Under the pieces are notes generated by a model that made no database searches, had not been told where the DNA came from, and worked only from the letters and a program-made list of their open reading frames with translations. Positions 7,834-15,496 of a stretch of DNA of 47,941 bases are shown piece by piece; the stretch's first letter is position 1, and each line of letters starts with the position of its first letter. Origin of the DNA: JAHWKV01 sp040905365 (GTDB lineage Bacteria; Actinomycetota; CADDZG01; JAHWKV01). Position numbers and translations under genes: made by a program. The stretch lies in NCBI GenBank assembly GCA_040905365.1, contig JBBDRQ010000025.1:1-47941 (forward strand), in the 5' to 3' direction.

Positions 7834-8892
7834 TCACGCAGCACGCTCGTACTCATGGATCAGGCCGCCGAGGACGTTGCGGCGTTGTAATCGCACTACA
7901 CCCCGGCACTCGGGTGGGTCGCCACGTGGCTCGGGTGTCTTAAGGTCCAGGCCCCGATGAGGCCGAGCCCTACCGTAGTGGTCAACGTACTCCCGCAACA
8001 CCCGTTCAAGATGACGTCGGCTGCGAATCCGAGTCCAGTCCAAGCATTCCGTGCGGGCGGTGAGCACCCATCGCTCGGCGAATGCGTTGGCCCGAGGCGC
8101 CCGAAACGGAGTCTGGATTACCTTCGTACCTCCCGCGGCGAACACCTCGTCGAAGGATCCGCAGAACTTGGAGTCTAGGTCATGGATCAGAAATCGCAAC
8201 GCCGAGTCGTCGTCCAGCAAGATCATCAGGTTCCGTGCGTGCTGGGTTACCCACACCGACTCGGGGTGGGCGGTGACGCCGGCAACATGTACCTTGCGCG
8301 TGGACAGCTCAATGAAGAAAAGGACATAAAGGGTCTTCAGAAAACGGTCTCGACGGTGAAGAAGTCGCAAGCGATGATCCCGTACGCCTGTGCTCGCAGG
8401 AACTCCGCCCAGCTGGGGGCCTTGCCGGTGAGGGGCCGGATCCGGCCCATGAGCCTTGAGAATTCGCTCGACGGTGCTGCTCCCAACCCGGATTCCGAGC
8501 TTGCGCAGCTCACCTTGAATTCTCATGTATCCCCAGCGCGGGTTCTCCCGCGCCAAGCGAACGACGGCTTCTACAACGGAAGGATCCAGTGCCGGCCGTC
8601 CCGGGTTCCTGGCTATGCGATACGTCCACCTGCGCGCCACCAAGTCCCGGTGCCAGCGCAGCAACGTCTGCGGCGTCACACAAAAGCTCGCCCAGCGTTT
8701 TCTTGGAAGCAACCGGCTGGCTGCCGCCAGGAAGGCTCGATCTCGATTCCGCAGATCTGGCCTAGTGACCTGGCGACGGAGAACTCGCAGCTGATGCCGA
8801 AGCACGACGATCTCGAGATGCGGGTCCCGACGAGAGACAGGGAGAAGTCGAAGGAAAGCGCGCAATACCAAGTAGAGAAATGAGACGAACAT
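7834..8892 (-). pseudogene. IS481-like integrase-core transposase with compensating frameshifts
   Basis: The 352-codon frame looks intact. The N-terminus (EIVVLRHQLRVLRRQVTRPD) and helix-turn-helix region are normal, the core resumes at FLKTLYVLFFIEL, and a conserved Asp region (HDLDSKF) and Glu (NAFAERWV) are present. Between about 8420 and 8340 the protein is scrambled (LGGVPASTGVRDHRLRLLHR). The neighbouring frame there reads GKAPSWAEFLRAQAYGIIAC then DFFTVETVF, the family sequence holding the first catalytic Asp. One extra C in the CCCCC run near 8416-8420 and one missing base near 8340 explain it. The enzyme is probably inactive unless these are sequencing errors. Confidence 0.8.
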
Positions 8893-8898
8893 GGTCCG

Positions 8899-8998
8899 NN
8901 NNNNNNNNNNNNNNNNNNNNNNNNNNNNNNNNNNNNNNNNNNNNNNNNNNNNNNNNNNNNNNNNNNNNNNNNNNNNNNNNNNNNNNNNNNNNNNNNNN
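8899..8998. other. Assembly gap (100 N)
   Basis: Exactly 100 N, the usual placeholder for an unknown-length scaffold join, inside an IS element. Adjacency of the two sides is not proven at base level. Confidence 0.98.
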
Positions 8999-9140
8999 AG
9001 CCGGCAAATCGGAGTTTTGGCACCCGACAGAGTTCAGGGCAGGCCGCCCGAAGAGTAGACTCACGCCAGAATCTCCCGTAGTGCGCAGGGAGCCACATTG
9101 GCGCCGAATGCCAGGCACTTGATCTCATGAGGAGACGGTT

Positions 9141-10619
9141 ATGGCAAACAAGGAGGAACTTCAGAGGGTTAGGGAAGCCAAAGCGCGGTTCGGTAAGGAG
9201 TTTCTGCAGAATCCCGACGTCCACGGCGTCGGAGTGGGCCGGCGGCGCAAGGGCGGCGTGAAGACCGATGAGCTGGCCATCGTCGTCCACGTCCAGCGCA
9301 AGGAGCCCCGCAGCGAGGTGGCACAAGGCCGGCTTCTGCCGGCCAAGGTAGATTTCGTAGACCGGCAAGGCAAGCGGGTCGAGGTCTCGGTCGACGTGGT
9401 GGAGAAGCCAATCCCTCAGCCAGAGGTGTCCTGCGGCGACTGCGACGCCGACCTGGAGTCCCGGGTCAGACCGGTATCCGGAGGCTACAGCGGCGGTCCG
9501 CCCACCACCGTCTCCAACGGAGGCACCCTCGGCGGCTGGGTCTGGGACAACGTAACCGACCAGGCCGTGGTCATATCCAACGACCACGTATTCGGAGGTA
9601 CGGCAGGCACGGACATCAGCCAGCCCTCACCGTTCGACGGCGGCGCGCTGCCCGCCGACCGGATAGCCGACGTCATCCGCTCCGGCATCCTGGATGTCTC
9701 CATCGCCGAGCCCGCCAACGACGACATCCTCAGCTACGAGATCGAGTGCGGCGGTCCCGGCGTCTTCGAGATCGCGGACGCCGAGATAGACATGGAGGTG
9801 CAGAAGACTGGCCAAACCACGGGGCTGACCTGCGGGATCGTGGAGCTCATCGACTACGACAGCGACCACTACGGCTCGCACAACGACCTGTGGATCGACG
9901 GGGACGGCAACGACTTTTCGAAGGGCGGCGACTCCGGCTCGCTGTACCTGGAGAAAACCCACCCCGAGGACCGGCCGTGGCGCCGGTGCGTCGGCATCCA
10001 TTGGGGTGGCGCGGGGGACGACGGAGTCGGGCACCCGATCCGTGCGGTCTTCGACGACCTCAACCTGACGACGATCTGCGATGGGGTCGTCAGCCGGTTC
10101 CTGGACCAGTTCTTCGGTCGAGACGTCGAGGAAGAGGCAGGCCGGCTCGTCGTCGAGGAATCCGAGCCGAGCGTCACGCACCGCATACCCACCTCCATCC
10201 CGTCACTACGGCTGACGAGAGCGGCCAATCTGCCCCGGGTGATACGGCCCCGGCTGCCCCGGCCTTCGCACAAGCTGCATTTCCCCAGGCAGGTGGAAGC
10301 GAGAGTCGCCGAGTTCAAGAACGGGCGAGAGTTGGTTGCCATGCTCCGGGAGCACCGCGTCGCCGCGGTCAAGGTACTGAGCACCGCGGACGGCCGGCGG
10401 GCCGCCGCCGCCCTGCTGAAGCCGCTGGCCGAGGCGATCACCTCGGATGATGTACTCGAGTACCGCATCACGCGGTCCGACATCGACAACGTCAAGCGCC
10501 TTGCGGAGGCAGCCAGGCGCGTCGGCGGAGGGCAGGAGCTGGCACCGGTGGTCGAGCGGGCGATGAGCCTGACGCAAAAACCTCAGGAGGGGATGACCGT
10601 ACGGGAGCTGTTGGGCTAG
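9141..10619 (+). CDS. S1-like (trypsin-fold) serine protease
   Basis: A 492-residue protein with no signal peptide. Residues 15-90 form a leading region around NPDVHGVGVGRRRKGG and LAIVVHVQRK. The catalytic triad can be read as H149 (ISNDHVFGG), D185 (GILDVSIAE) and S265 in KGGDSGS. The C-terminal 150 residues are basic and then helical (ITRSDIDNVKRLAEAARR), of unknown role. The layout resembles Nal1-like and related bacterial trypsin-fold proteases. ATG follows GAGGAGACGGTT. It stands alone between IS remnants, so cargo status is possible. Substrate unknown. Confidence 0.82.
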   Translation: MANKEELQRVREAKARFGKEFLQNPDVHGVGVGRRRKGGVKTDELAIVVHVQRKEPRSEVAQGRLLPAKVDFVDRQGKRVEVSVDVVEKPIPQPEVSCGDCDADLESRVRPVSGGYSGGPPTTVSNGGTLGGWVWDNVTDQAVVISNDHVFGGTAGTDISQPSPFDGGALPADRIADVIRSGILDVSIAEPANDDILSYEIECGGPGVFEIADAEIDMEVQKTGQTTGLTCGIVELIDYDSDHYGSHNDLWIDGDGNDFSKGGDSGSLYLEKTHPEDRPWRRCVGIHWGGAGDDGVGHPIRAVFDDLNLTTICDGVVSRFLDQFFGRDVEEEAGRLVVEESEPSVTHRIPTSIPSLRLTRAANLPRVIRPRLPRPSHKLHFPRQVEARVAEFKNGRELVAMLREHRVAAVKVLSTADGRRAAAALLKPLAEAITSDDVLEYRITRSDIDNVKRLAEAARRVGGGQELAPVVERAMSLTQKPQEGMTVRELLG

Positions 10620-10866
10620 TAAGTTTGTGAGCTGGCCGAAGAGAATCGGAAATCCGGTGATCCGCCAGCCAAAGCAAATAGAAGATTCTCGGGTTGTGGA
10701 CCTGGCGGAACGAGCGTCGCTTGAGGGACTGCAGTCGCCTCGTCGGCTAGGTTGCGTCGCCCAGGTTCCGGCCGGGATAGAAGGGTAAGGGCCACCGGGC
10801 GATTATCGCTGCCGGCCGAGTTGTTGAACCTTACAGCCCAGCAGCTGGGAGTCGCACGCGTTTTAG
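10620..10866. other. Inter-element stretch with IS-end motif 2
   Basis: No gene is recognised. Motif 2 on the minus strand (GGTTCAACAACTCGGCCGGC and continuation) occupies 10800-10830. About 35 bp across 10788-10830 match the block at 14842-14888, including GGCGATTATCG; similarity ends to the left. Confidence 0.55.
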
Positions 10867-11894
10867 TCACTCCACTGGAATCGACTGCGCGTGATGGAAG
10901 ATGTTCATCGGATCCCAGTGGCGCTTTACGGCAACGAGGTTCCGTTGGTTGTTGCGGAAGTTTATCGAGGAAGTAGAGCCACAGCGCGTAATTGACGTCG
11001 CCCTTGGCGTGTTGTGCCGAGAACGCTGTCCGGGTAGTTGTAGTATGCGCCTGCAACCGTTCCGCTCCGATCATTGGCCGGGTCGGGAGTTCCGCCGTAC
11101 TCGGCGTAGACCTCTCGGTAGAACTCGTTGATCCATCCCAGATGGGCGTCGGCTTGGGCGTCGTAGGGGGCCTGGCTTCCCTCGCCAGGGCGCGAGGCAT
11201 TGAGCCAGTAGGTCTGATACTTGCAGCTTCATGAGCGCGTCGCGTTGGGGGACGGCGGTCGCGCCGGGAGCAACCCGATTGATGGCCCCCCCGTAACTGT
11301 CGACCTGTAAGAGACTCTGGCTCATATCCGACTCGCAGACACCTTTTGGGGTCGTGTTGAGCCAGCGGTAGATCGCAGCAACTTGATTCGGCGGGAAGGC
11401 CTTGTTCATGTACGCGGACTTGTACTTGCCGAACTGGTTGGGCCCCGAACCGTTGAGAGTCTGCAGCGCTTCGAGGTAGGTGACGTGTTGCACGCTCTCG
11501 TTGCCTACGTTGGCCGTCGTCCAACCTGGATGGCCGCCGAGCGGGTTTCGCAACGGCGCATGGTCGACGATCGCCCCGAAGCGCGTTAGCGCTTCTGTGT
11601 ACCGTCGCTCGACCTCGGTCCGGTGGTCGAGGCGAGTGCTCCCTTCGGGGGACGCGGCTTGGACGATCATGCCGAGCTGCCCGGACGATAGGTGCGTGAG
11701 CTTCTGCAAGCTGAACTCGGTCTCGGGCATGTCACTCACGAACTCCGCGTAGCAGGCAAGCAAGTCCGCGAAGGAATCTGTGTCGATCGATGTCCAGTTC
11801 CAGGAGAGGGTGTAGATCGAAGCGAACTCCGGGGCCTCGGGGAGCTCATCAAAGTAGTAGCGCAGGATGACACCGAAATTGCCGCATCCGACCC
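10867..11894 (-). pseudogene. Berberine-bridge-type FAD-linked oxidase, truncated with at least three frameshifts
   Basis: The 5' end is missing. The gene begins at VGCGNFGVILRYYF, inside the FAD-binding domain, exactly where the IS-end motif at 11895 starts. The substrate-binding part is readable to about 11230. It then continues in a second frame (TYWLNASRPGEG to YYNYPDSVLG), a third (GDVNYALWLYF, about 11010-10975) and a fourth (NLVAVKRHWDPMNIFHHAQ, then SIPVE and a stop at 10867), which is a typical BBE C-terminus. One shift is an extra A in GATAAAC near 10972. The ancestral enzyme would have been a flavin oxidase of alcohols, sugars or alkaloid-like substrates. Confidence 0.85.
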
Positions 11895-11922
11895 TGTGGG
11901 GTGCCAAAACTAGATTTCCCGC
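11895..11922 (+). repeat. Solo IS-end motif 1, copy E
   Basis: TGTGGGGTGCCAAAACTAGA followed by TTTCCCGC. It sits precisely at the breakpoint of the FAD oxidase pseudogene, so the IS end marks a deletion or recombination junction. Confidence 0.7.
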
Positions 11923-12044
11923 TTAAAGCAACGTTCTGGTCACGCCTCACACCCCTGTGCGCCCCGCGACTACCACGTACGTGAGGCCGGCGTTCTGCGT
12001 GGCATCTTGATATCATGGCGTTATATCTAGCGAGGAGGGAGTCG

Positions 12045-12266
12045 ATGACTGACGAGACGCAGGCGTTTCGCCTTCGCATGCCGCAAGATCTCTACGACGC
12101 CGTGAAGGGCGCCGCGTTCTACACCGACCGGTCGATGAACGGCCTCATCGTCGCAGCCATCCGGGAGTATCTCGCCGAGCAGGTGCGCTCGAAGCACTTC
12201 GAGGCCATGCTCGATCAGGGCGAGACGCGCTACCGCGCCGTCCTCGACAAGCTGGCCGAGCTGTAG
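12045..12266 (+). CDS. Orphan ribbon-helix-helix (Arc/CopG-like) protein
   Basis: A 73-residue protein. FRLRMPQDLYDAVKGAAF followed by MNGLIVAAIREYL is a ribbon-helix-helix DNA-binding domain of the Arc type. A C-terminal helical tail follows. Start at 12045 is set by GAGGAGGGAGTCG; an ATG 30 bp upstream lacks such a site. No partner toxin is adjacent, so it is either an orphan antitoxin or a small regulator. Confidence 0.72.
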   Translation: MTDETQAFRLRMPQDLYDAVKGAAFYTDRSMNGLIVAAIREYLAEQVRSKHFEAMLDQGETRYRAVLDKLAEL

Positions 12267-12271
12267 ACGAG

Positions 12272-12293
12272 GACCGTGATATTTCTCACGGTC
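12272..12293 (+). terminator. Hairpin after the orphan ribbon-helix-helix gene
   Basis: A perfect 8-bp stem GACCGTGA/TCACGGTC with a 6-nt loop, 5 bp after the stop. No T-run follows, so it may be a terminator or an RNA stabiliser. Just after it, GGTGGTCCCA occurs twice (12300-12334), resembling another IS end. Confidence 0.45.
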
Positions 12294-12434
12294 GATGAGG
12301 TGGTCCCACGCTCCTGAGAATTGGGTGGTCCCATCAGGCTGGTTTACGACACGTGTTCTGGATATCAAACCCCCGGGACGTGCCCCTTTAGGAGTAGATT
12401 TCTGCCATCGGACCGCGGAAGAAACGAGGGAGAG

Positions 12435-12572
12435 ATGAAGCTGACGGTGAATCGAATAATGTACGGCTTGGCTGCACTGTGCTTTCTCCTGGCGCTTTTG
12501 GGCGTCGGGCTCGGTGCGTTGGACCTGGTGACCCTGGGCCTTCTCTTCATTGCGTTGGGCCTACTTCTGTAG
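12435..12572 (+). CDS. Small membrane protein (45 aa)
   Basis: ATG at 12435 follows CGAGGGAGAG. MKLTVNRIMYGLAALCFLLA then LLGVGLGALDLVTLGLLFIA and a leucine-rich end, giving two short hydrophobic segments. This resembles small two-helix actinobacterial membrane proteins of unknown role. The longer frame reported from 12321 has no ribosome binding site. Confidence 0.55.
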   Translation: MKLTVNRIMYGLAALCFLLALLGVGLGALDLVTLGLLFIALGLLL

Positions 12573-12983
12573 GAGTGCCCCGGATCCAGCATGTGACGGC
12601 CACCGTGCCGTCCGAGGACCTGATTCCGGCCTCCCGGGCTGGTAGGTGGCCTCGCTCTCCACGGTGGCCATCACGGTCTTTGTCGAGATCTTGAAGTTTG
12701 CCAACGGTGTTCCGGGCGGCCGGCGAGCAGCGTTAGATCACGCCGCGCGAGGTGCTCCAGGTAAAAATGTGCTGCACGATCCACCACCTGTAGGGTACCA
12801 AAACTCAGAGTTCCACCTGGCAAGCCTACATTCGTAGGGATCTCCGTGAACGCGCGCACCCTATATAGATATCGGTCCAGGTCGGGGCGGAGAGTGACTT
12901 GGTATGCCGCTTGGGCGGTCCTTCGCGTCGAGGCGACTTTGCTATTTACGGCGTCCTCTGCTGAGCGAAAAAATGTCACAGCA
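12573..12983. other. No gene recognised; carries IS-end motif copy F
   Basis: About 400 bp without a convincing gene. The only structured element is motif 1 at 12789-12838. The stretch is probably decayed mobile DNA. Confidence 0.5.
12789..12838 (+). repeat. Solo IS-end motif 1, copy F (extended)
   Basis: TACCAAAACTCAGAGTTCC, then GGCAAGCCTACATTCGTA, matching copy B over about 45 bp. It lies about 150 bp before the second group II intron remnant. Confidence 0.65.
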
Positions 12984-13369
12984 CCTCATTAAGAAGGCAG
13001 TCCTGGAGGTGGCGAGGGCGGTGGTACCTGCAGCACTGGCCCTCCCGGGCCGCCATGGCGGCGGTACGAGAGAGGATCAGGGCCGCTACCAACCGGCGCC
13101 ACGTGGGTCGCTCGGAGGCTCAGGTGGTGCAGGAGGTGAGCCGGGTGCTCAGGCGGTGGGGACAGTACTACCGCTCGGGCAACTCCGCCCGGTGCTTCTC
13201 CGCCATCGACCACTACGCTCACGAGCGCCTGGCCCTGTTTGCAAGCGCCAAACACGGCCGTGCGGGGCGCAACTGGCAAAGTCGCTATGACTTGACCTGG
13301 TTCCAGAGCCTCGGCGTGTATCGCCTCAGCGGAACCGTGCGCTATCGGACTGCGCACGCCTTGCGGTGA
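12984..13369 (+). pseudogene. Group II intron maturase C-terminal remnant
   Basis: From about 13022 one frame reads WYLQHWPSRAAMAAVRERIR, then VLRRWGQYYRSGNSARCFSA and DLTWFQSLGVYRLSGTVRYR to the stop at 13369. This aligns residue by residue with the thumb/X domain of the copy at 2882-3789 (YYLQRWPS..., LRGWGNYFRWGN...). Weak similarity continues upstream in another frame (HLIKK against HLHKV), implying a frameshift near 13012. All RT catalytic blocks are gone. Confidence 0.82.
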
Positions 13370-13380
13370 ACGATGTCGGG

Positions 13381-13413
13381 AAGCGGTGTGCGGGAGAACC
13401 GCATGCACCGTTT
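13381..13413 (+). ncRNA. Group II intron domain V, second copy
   Basis: AAGCGG...CCGTTT with TGCGG/CCGCA upper stem and GAGA loop, 11 bp after the maturase stop as in the first copy. Paired differences from copy 1 include GGCTTG against GGTGTG with CACGGGCC against CATGCACC, keeping the fold. GGGGGCCGCTGGCGAAGCGG at 13418-13437 then forms a stem consistent with domain VI. Confidence 0.72.
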
Positions 13414-13650
13414 GACAGGGGGCCGCTGGCGAAGCGGCAGCCATGGCGAGCCGGTATGGGCACCCTCCGGGAAACCGGTGGGGTTAAGCCCGGCCGCCTA
13501 CCGCATGTCGCCAGCCAGCGGCCTACCTTACAGGCGCTCATCCAGGGCGAGCAGCGATCGACCGGAAGCCATTCCTTCATCCATTTTGCCGGAGTGGTCG
13601 CAAGCGCCACAATTATCCCAATATCCATCCCATTCTGGTATCATGCTCTC

Positions 13651-13902
13651 ATGTCGGAACAAATTGCCGTCCGTCTTCCATCGTCGACGTTGCGGCAACT
13701 CGACGAGCTGGTGCGTTCAGGAAGCTTCGCTTCCCGAGCGGAGGGCGTCAGAACCGCCGTGGACCGGCTGGTGGAGCAGTGGCGGCAAGAACAGATTGAT
13801 GCGGCGATCGTTGCTGGCTACACTCGCCATCCGCAGACCAACGACGAAGTGGCTGCCGCCGAGATAACTGCCATCAGATCCATCGCTGAGGAACCCTGGT
13901 AG
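13651..13902 (+). CDS. MazE-like ribbon-helix-helix antitoxin
   Basis: An 83-residue protein starting MSEQIAVRLPSSTLRQLDEL. The N-terminal ribbon-helix-helix (to about residue 45) includes SRAEGVRTAVDRLVEQW. The C-terminal tail, rich in acidic and small residues (NDEVAAAEITAIRSIAEEPW), is the likely toxin-neutralising segment. The ATG at 13651 is preferred over a long N-terminal extension that runs through the intron remnant. A TATCAT hexamer just upstream could be its -10 element, giving a nearly leaderless transcript. The toxin starts 6 bp after its stop. Confidence 0.8.
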   Translation: MSEQIAVRLPSSTLRQLDELVRSGSFASRAEGVRTAVDRLVEQWRQEQIDAAIVAGYTRHPQTNDEVAAAEITAIRSIAEEPW

Positions 13903-13908
13903 GGACGC

Positions 13909-14217
13909 TTGGTTCGAGGTGAGATCTGGTGGGGTGAATCGCCCGATCAGAAGGGCCGACCGTATGTGATCCTCACCCGGAGTGCAGCGATTCCGGTACT
14001 TCGGACGTTGTTGGTGGCGCCGGTGACGCGGACAGTACGTGGCATCCCAACCGAGATAAGTCTCGGCCGGGACCACGGCCTTGAGTTCGAATCGGCAGCC
14101 ACGATGGACAACCTGCTCACCTTCCCCAAATCGATGCTGACGCGTCGCATAGGCGAACTGTCGGAGCTCGATTTGGTGCGGATGTGCGATGCCATTCGGG
14201 CCGCCACCGGCTGTTGA
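13909..14217 (+). CDS. mazF: MazF/PemK-type endoribonuclease toxin
   Basis: A 102-residue MazF-family toxin that would cleave mRNA at short motifs. Family features are the N-terminal RGEIWWGE, GRPYVILTR, LVAPVTRTVRGIPTEI (the beta-strand holding the conserved Arg and Thr) and the C-terminal LTFPKSMLTRRIGEL. TTG start at 13909 after AGGGA is chosen because it gives the canonical xRGEIWW beginning. Length is normal and the frame intact, so the pair is probably functional. Confidence 0.87.
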   Translation: MVRGEIWWGESPDQKGRPYVILTRSAAIPVLRTLLVAPVTRTVRGIPTEISLGRDHGLEFESAATMDNLLTFPKSMLTRRIGELSELDLVRMCDAIRAATGC

Positions 14218-14284
14218 TGGAAATCGGTTGGGACCAATCTCTACTTCGCCGTGAAGGGCGCCGCCGGCCCTGCAGACCTGCCGC

Positions 14285-14668
14285 ATGAGCGGCAAGTGGC
14301 CTACACCAAGTGGCCTACGCCAAGTGGCCTACACGGAGTGGGGAGCGAAGGCCGCAGGAGTGCATTGCTGCCGCCGGAGCCCATCGGGCTGCGTTTGGCG
14401 CCCAACTACGCGGTTGGATTATTCGCTGGAATGTTCCGGCGAGCATTCCAACCATGTGACCGTACAGGTACTGTCAGCCACCGGGGCTGTGCTGCTTTCA
14501 ATAGCCGAACAGACCGAGGTGCAAGCGGCAGCCCTGCATGCGCGCCAGTACGATCTTCCTTTGGACTTTGGCGCACTCGGGCTACCCGCTGAGATCTGCC
14601 TGATTTACGGTACCGGAGACGAACCGCCAGCTACATCCTGCACCGATATCGACGATTCGCTCCTTTGA
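14285..14668 (+). CDS. Doubtful hypothetical protein or gene fragment
   Basis: An open frame of 127 codons. Its first 15 codons cross the tandem 14-bp repeat and it has no good ribosome binding site. The C-terminal part (VQVLSATGAVLLSIAEQTEV then LPLDFGALGLPAEICLIYG) looks protein-like but matches no family I know. It may be the 3' end of a gene lost on its upstream side. The stop is near a transposase fragment. Confidence 0.25.
   Translation: MSGKWPTPSGLRQVAYTEWGAKAAGVHCCRRSPSGCVWRPTTRLDYSLECSGEHSNHVTVQVLSATGAVLLSIAEQTEVQAAALHARQYDLPLDFGALGLPAEICLIYGTGDEPPATSCTDIDDSLL
14294..14336 (+). repeat. Three tandem 14-bp repeats
   Basis: AAGTGGCCTACACC, AAGTGGCCTACGCC and AAGTGGCCTACACG in direct tandem. 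No known function. The period is not a multiple of three, so it is unlikely to be coding. Confidence 0.7.
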
Positions 14669-14689
14669 ACTATGCGTCCCCTTTCGGGT

Positions 14690-14841
14690 GCTGGCGGTGA
14701 ACAGTGCGCACCTCGGCCGTTTGACCTGCCAACGCAGGATTGCGAGCTCGTGCCGCAAGACCGCGGTCTCAATGTCCTGGTGGTGTCGGATCGAAGCCGA
14801 CCGAACAGAAGCTGGAACGTTCGGCCGACGACCAGATATAG
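14690..14841 (-). pseudogene. IS481-like transposase N-terminal fragment
   Basis: Minus strand: MALPYLYLVVGRTFQLLFGR, then after a one-base shift IETAVLRHELAILRWQVKRP and RCALFTAS. This is the N-terminus typical of this transposase group (compare EIVVLRHQLRVLRRQVTRPD at 8892). Similarity stops near 14690. The element's outer end is the motif at 14842-14888. Confidence 0.72.
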
Positions 14842-14888
14842 ATAAGGTAGGGCCATCAGGCGATTATCGCCGGCCGAGTTTTTGAACC
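14842..14888 (-). repeat. IS-end motif 2 with adjoining leader
   Basis: On the minus strand GGTTCAAAAACTCGGCCGGC continues GATAATCGCC up to the transposase fragment start. The same block is at 10800-10830, and its outer 12 bp form the MITE-like ends at 4948 and 5134. It also resembles motif 1 (GGTGCCAAAACTC...GCCGGC), suggesting related elements. Confidence 0.65.
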
Positions 14889-15035
14889 GATCGGCCTGCT
14901 TTAACCCATGGGCGTCGACTTCTTGCCGCCCGTGTCGGAGTGCCAACGGGCACGATCGCACTGTGCTCCTCGGCCGGCTTGCTCGAAGGAATGGTTATCC
15001 TGGAAGGAGCGGCTGGCCGTCTGGAAGGAGCGAGC

Positions 15036-15479
15036 ATGGAGGCCCTAGCCTCGGGCGAGGCGGGAGTGGTCGTGTACCGAGGCGTCCCGTTGCGCTCGGC
15101 CGCCGACCAGCACGCCACCGCCTACCTGCGCATCCGCGGAGCCCCGCGGGACCTGCCCAGCCACCGCATCCATGTGTACATGGGCGACCAGCCGGTGACG
15201 CCGGCCACCGGTAAGGACCACCCGGCGTTTGCCGGGTCCTTCGCGGCCTACAACTCGCCACCCGTGCCCGGAGCTGCCCGCGCGGCGTCCCCGTCCAGCG
15301 GACTTCCGGAGCAGCAGGCCCCTTACGAGGTGCAGGTCGATATCTCCGCGGCGGCGGATGCAATGGCGCCCGGGGATGCCACGGCCGACGTAACGCTGGT
15401 TATGACCGATGGGCAGGGCCGGCCCCTTGATGCCGCCAGTTTCCTGCAGGAGAATCTTGAGATAACACTCAAGGGCTGA
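15036..15479 (+). CDS. Stand-alone tyrosinase C-terminal-domain-like protein
   Basis: 147 residues from ATG 15036, which follows AAGGAG at 5-nt spacing; upstream in-frame starts (GTG 14940, ATG 14991) lack such a site. Its second half aligns with the last 150 residues of the tyrosinase encoded next: LPSHRIHVYMGDQPVTPATG against HPENTLELRVFANRADTPDA, and LVMTDGQGRPLDAASFLQEN against IVVTDAMGRQLPSSTLMFEN. It therefore looks like a duplicated beta-sandwich domain without the copper core. The gene ends 17 bp before the tyrosinase start. A chaperone/caddie-like or scaffold role is inference only. Confidence 0.65.
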   Translation: MEALASGEAGVVVYRGVPLRSAADQHATAYLRIRGAPRDLPSHRIHVYMGDQPVTPATGKDHPAFAGSFAAYNSPPVPGAARAASPSSGLPEQQAPYEVQVDISAAADAMAPGDATADVTLVMTDGQGRPLDAASFLQENLEITLKG

Positions 15480-15496
15480 CCGCCAGGAGGCGTCAT

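Larger units (their letters stand above)
7804..9029 (-). mobile_element. IS481-like element with inverted ends, interrupted by the assembly gap
   Basis: TGTGGGGTCCCAAAACCCAG at 7804 and an inverted partner at 8999-9029 (TGTCGGGTGCCAAAACTCCG on the minus strand) bracket one transposase gene. The transposase stop is about 10 bp inside the left end. The right end is separated from its start only by the 100-N gap. True length is therefore uncertain, and no target duplication is evident. Solo copies of the left end occur elsewhere in the window, all in the same orientation. Confidence 0.7.

Noticed and set aside
10616..11524. 302-codon minus-strand frame as a single gene
   Set aside because: It is a patchwork crossing the frameshifted FAD oxidase; only short parts match the family.
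6926..12838. Integron-like cassette array with attC sites
   Set aside because: The repeated motif lacks attC core sites (GTTRRRY) and paired arms, and the 7804-9029 element shows it is an IS terminus; no integrase was seen.
12671..12979. 102-codon minus-strand open frame
   Set aside because: It runs through IS-end motif F and has no protein-like features.
13366..13650. N-terminal extension of the MazE-like protein
   Set aside because: It translates intron domain V/VI; the ATG at 13651 gives a normal antitoxin.
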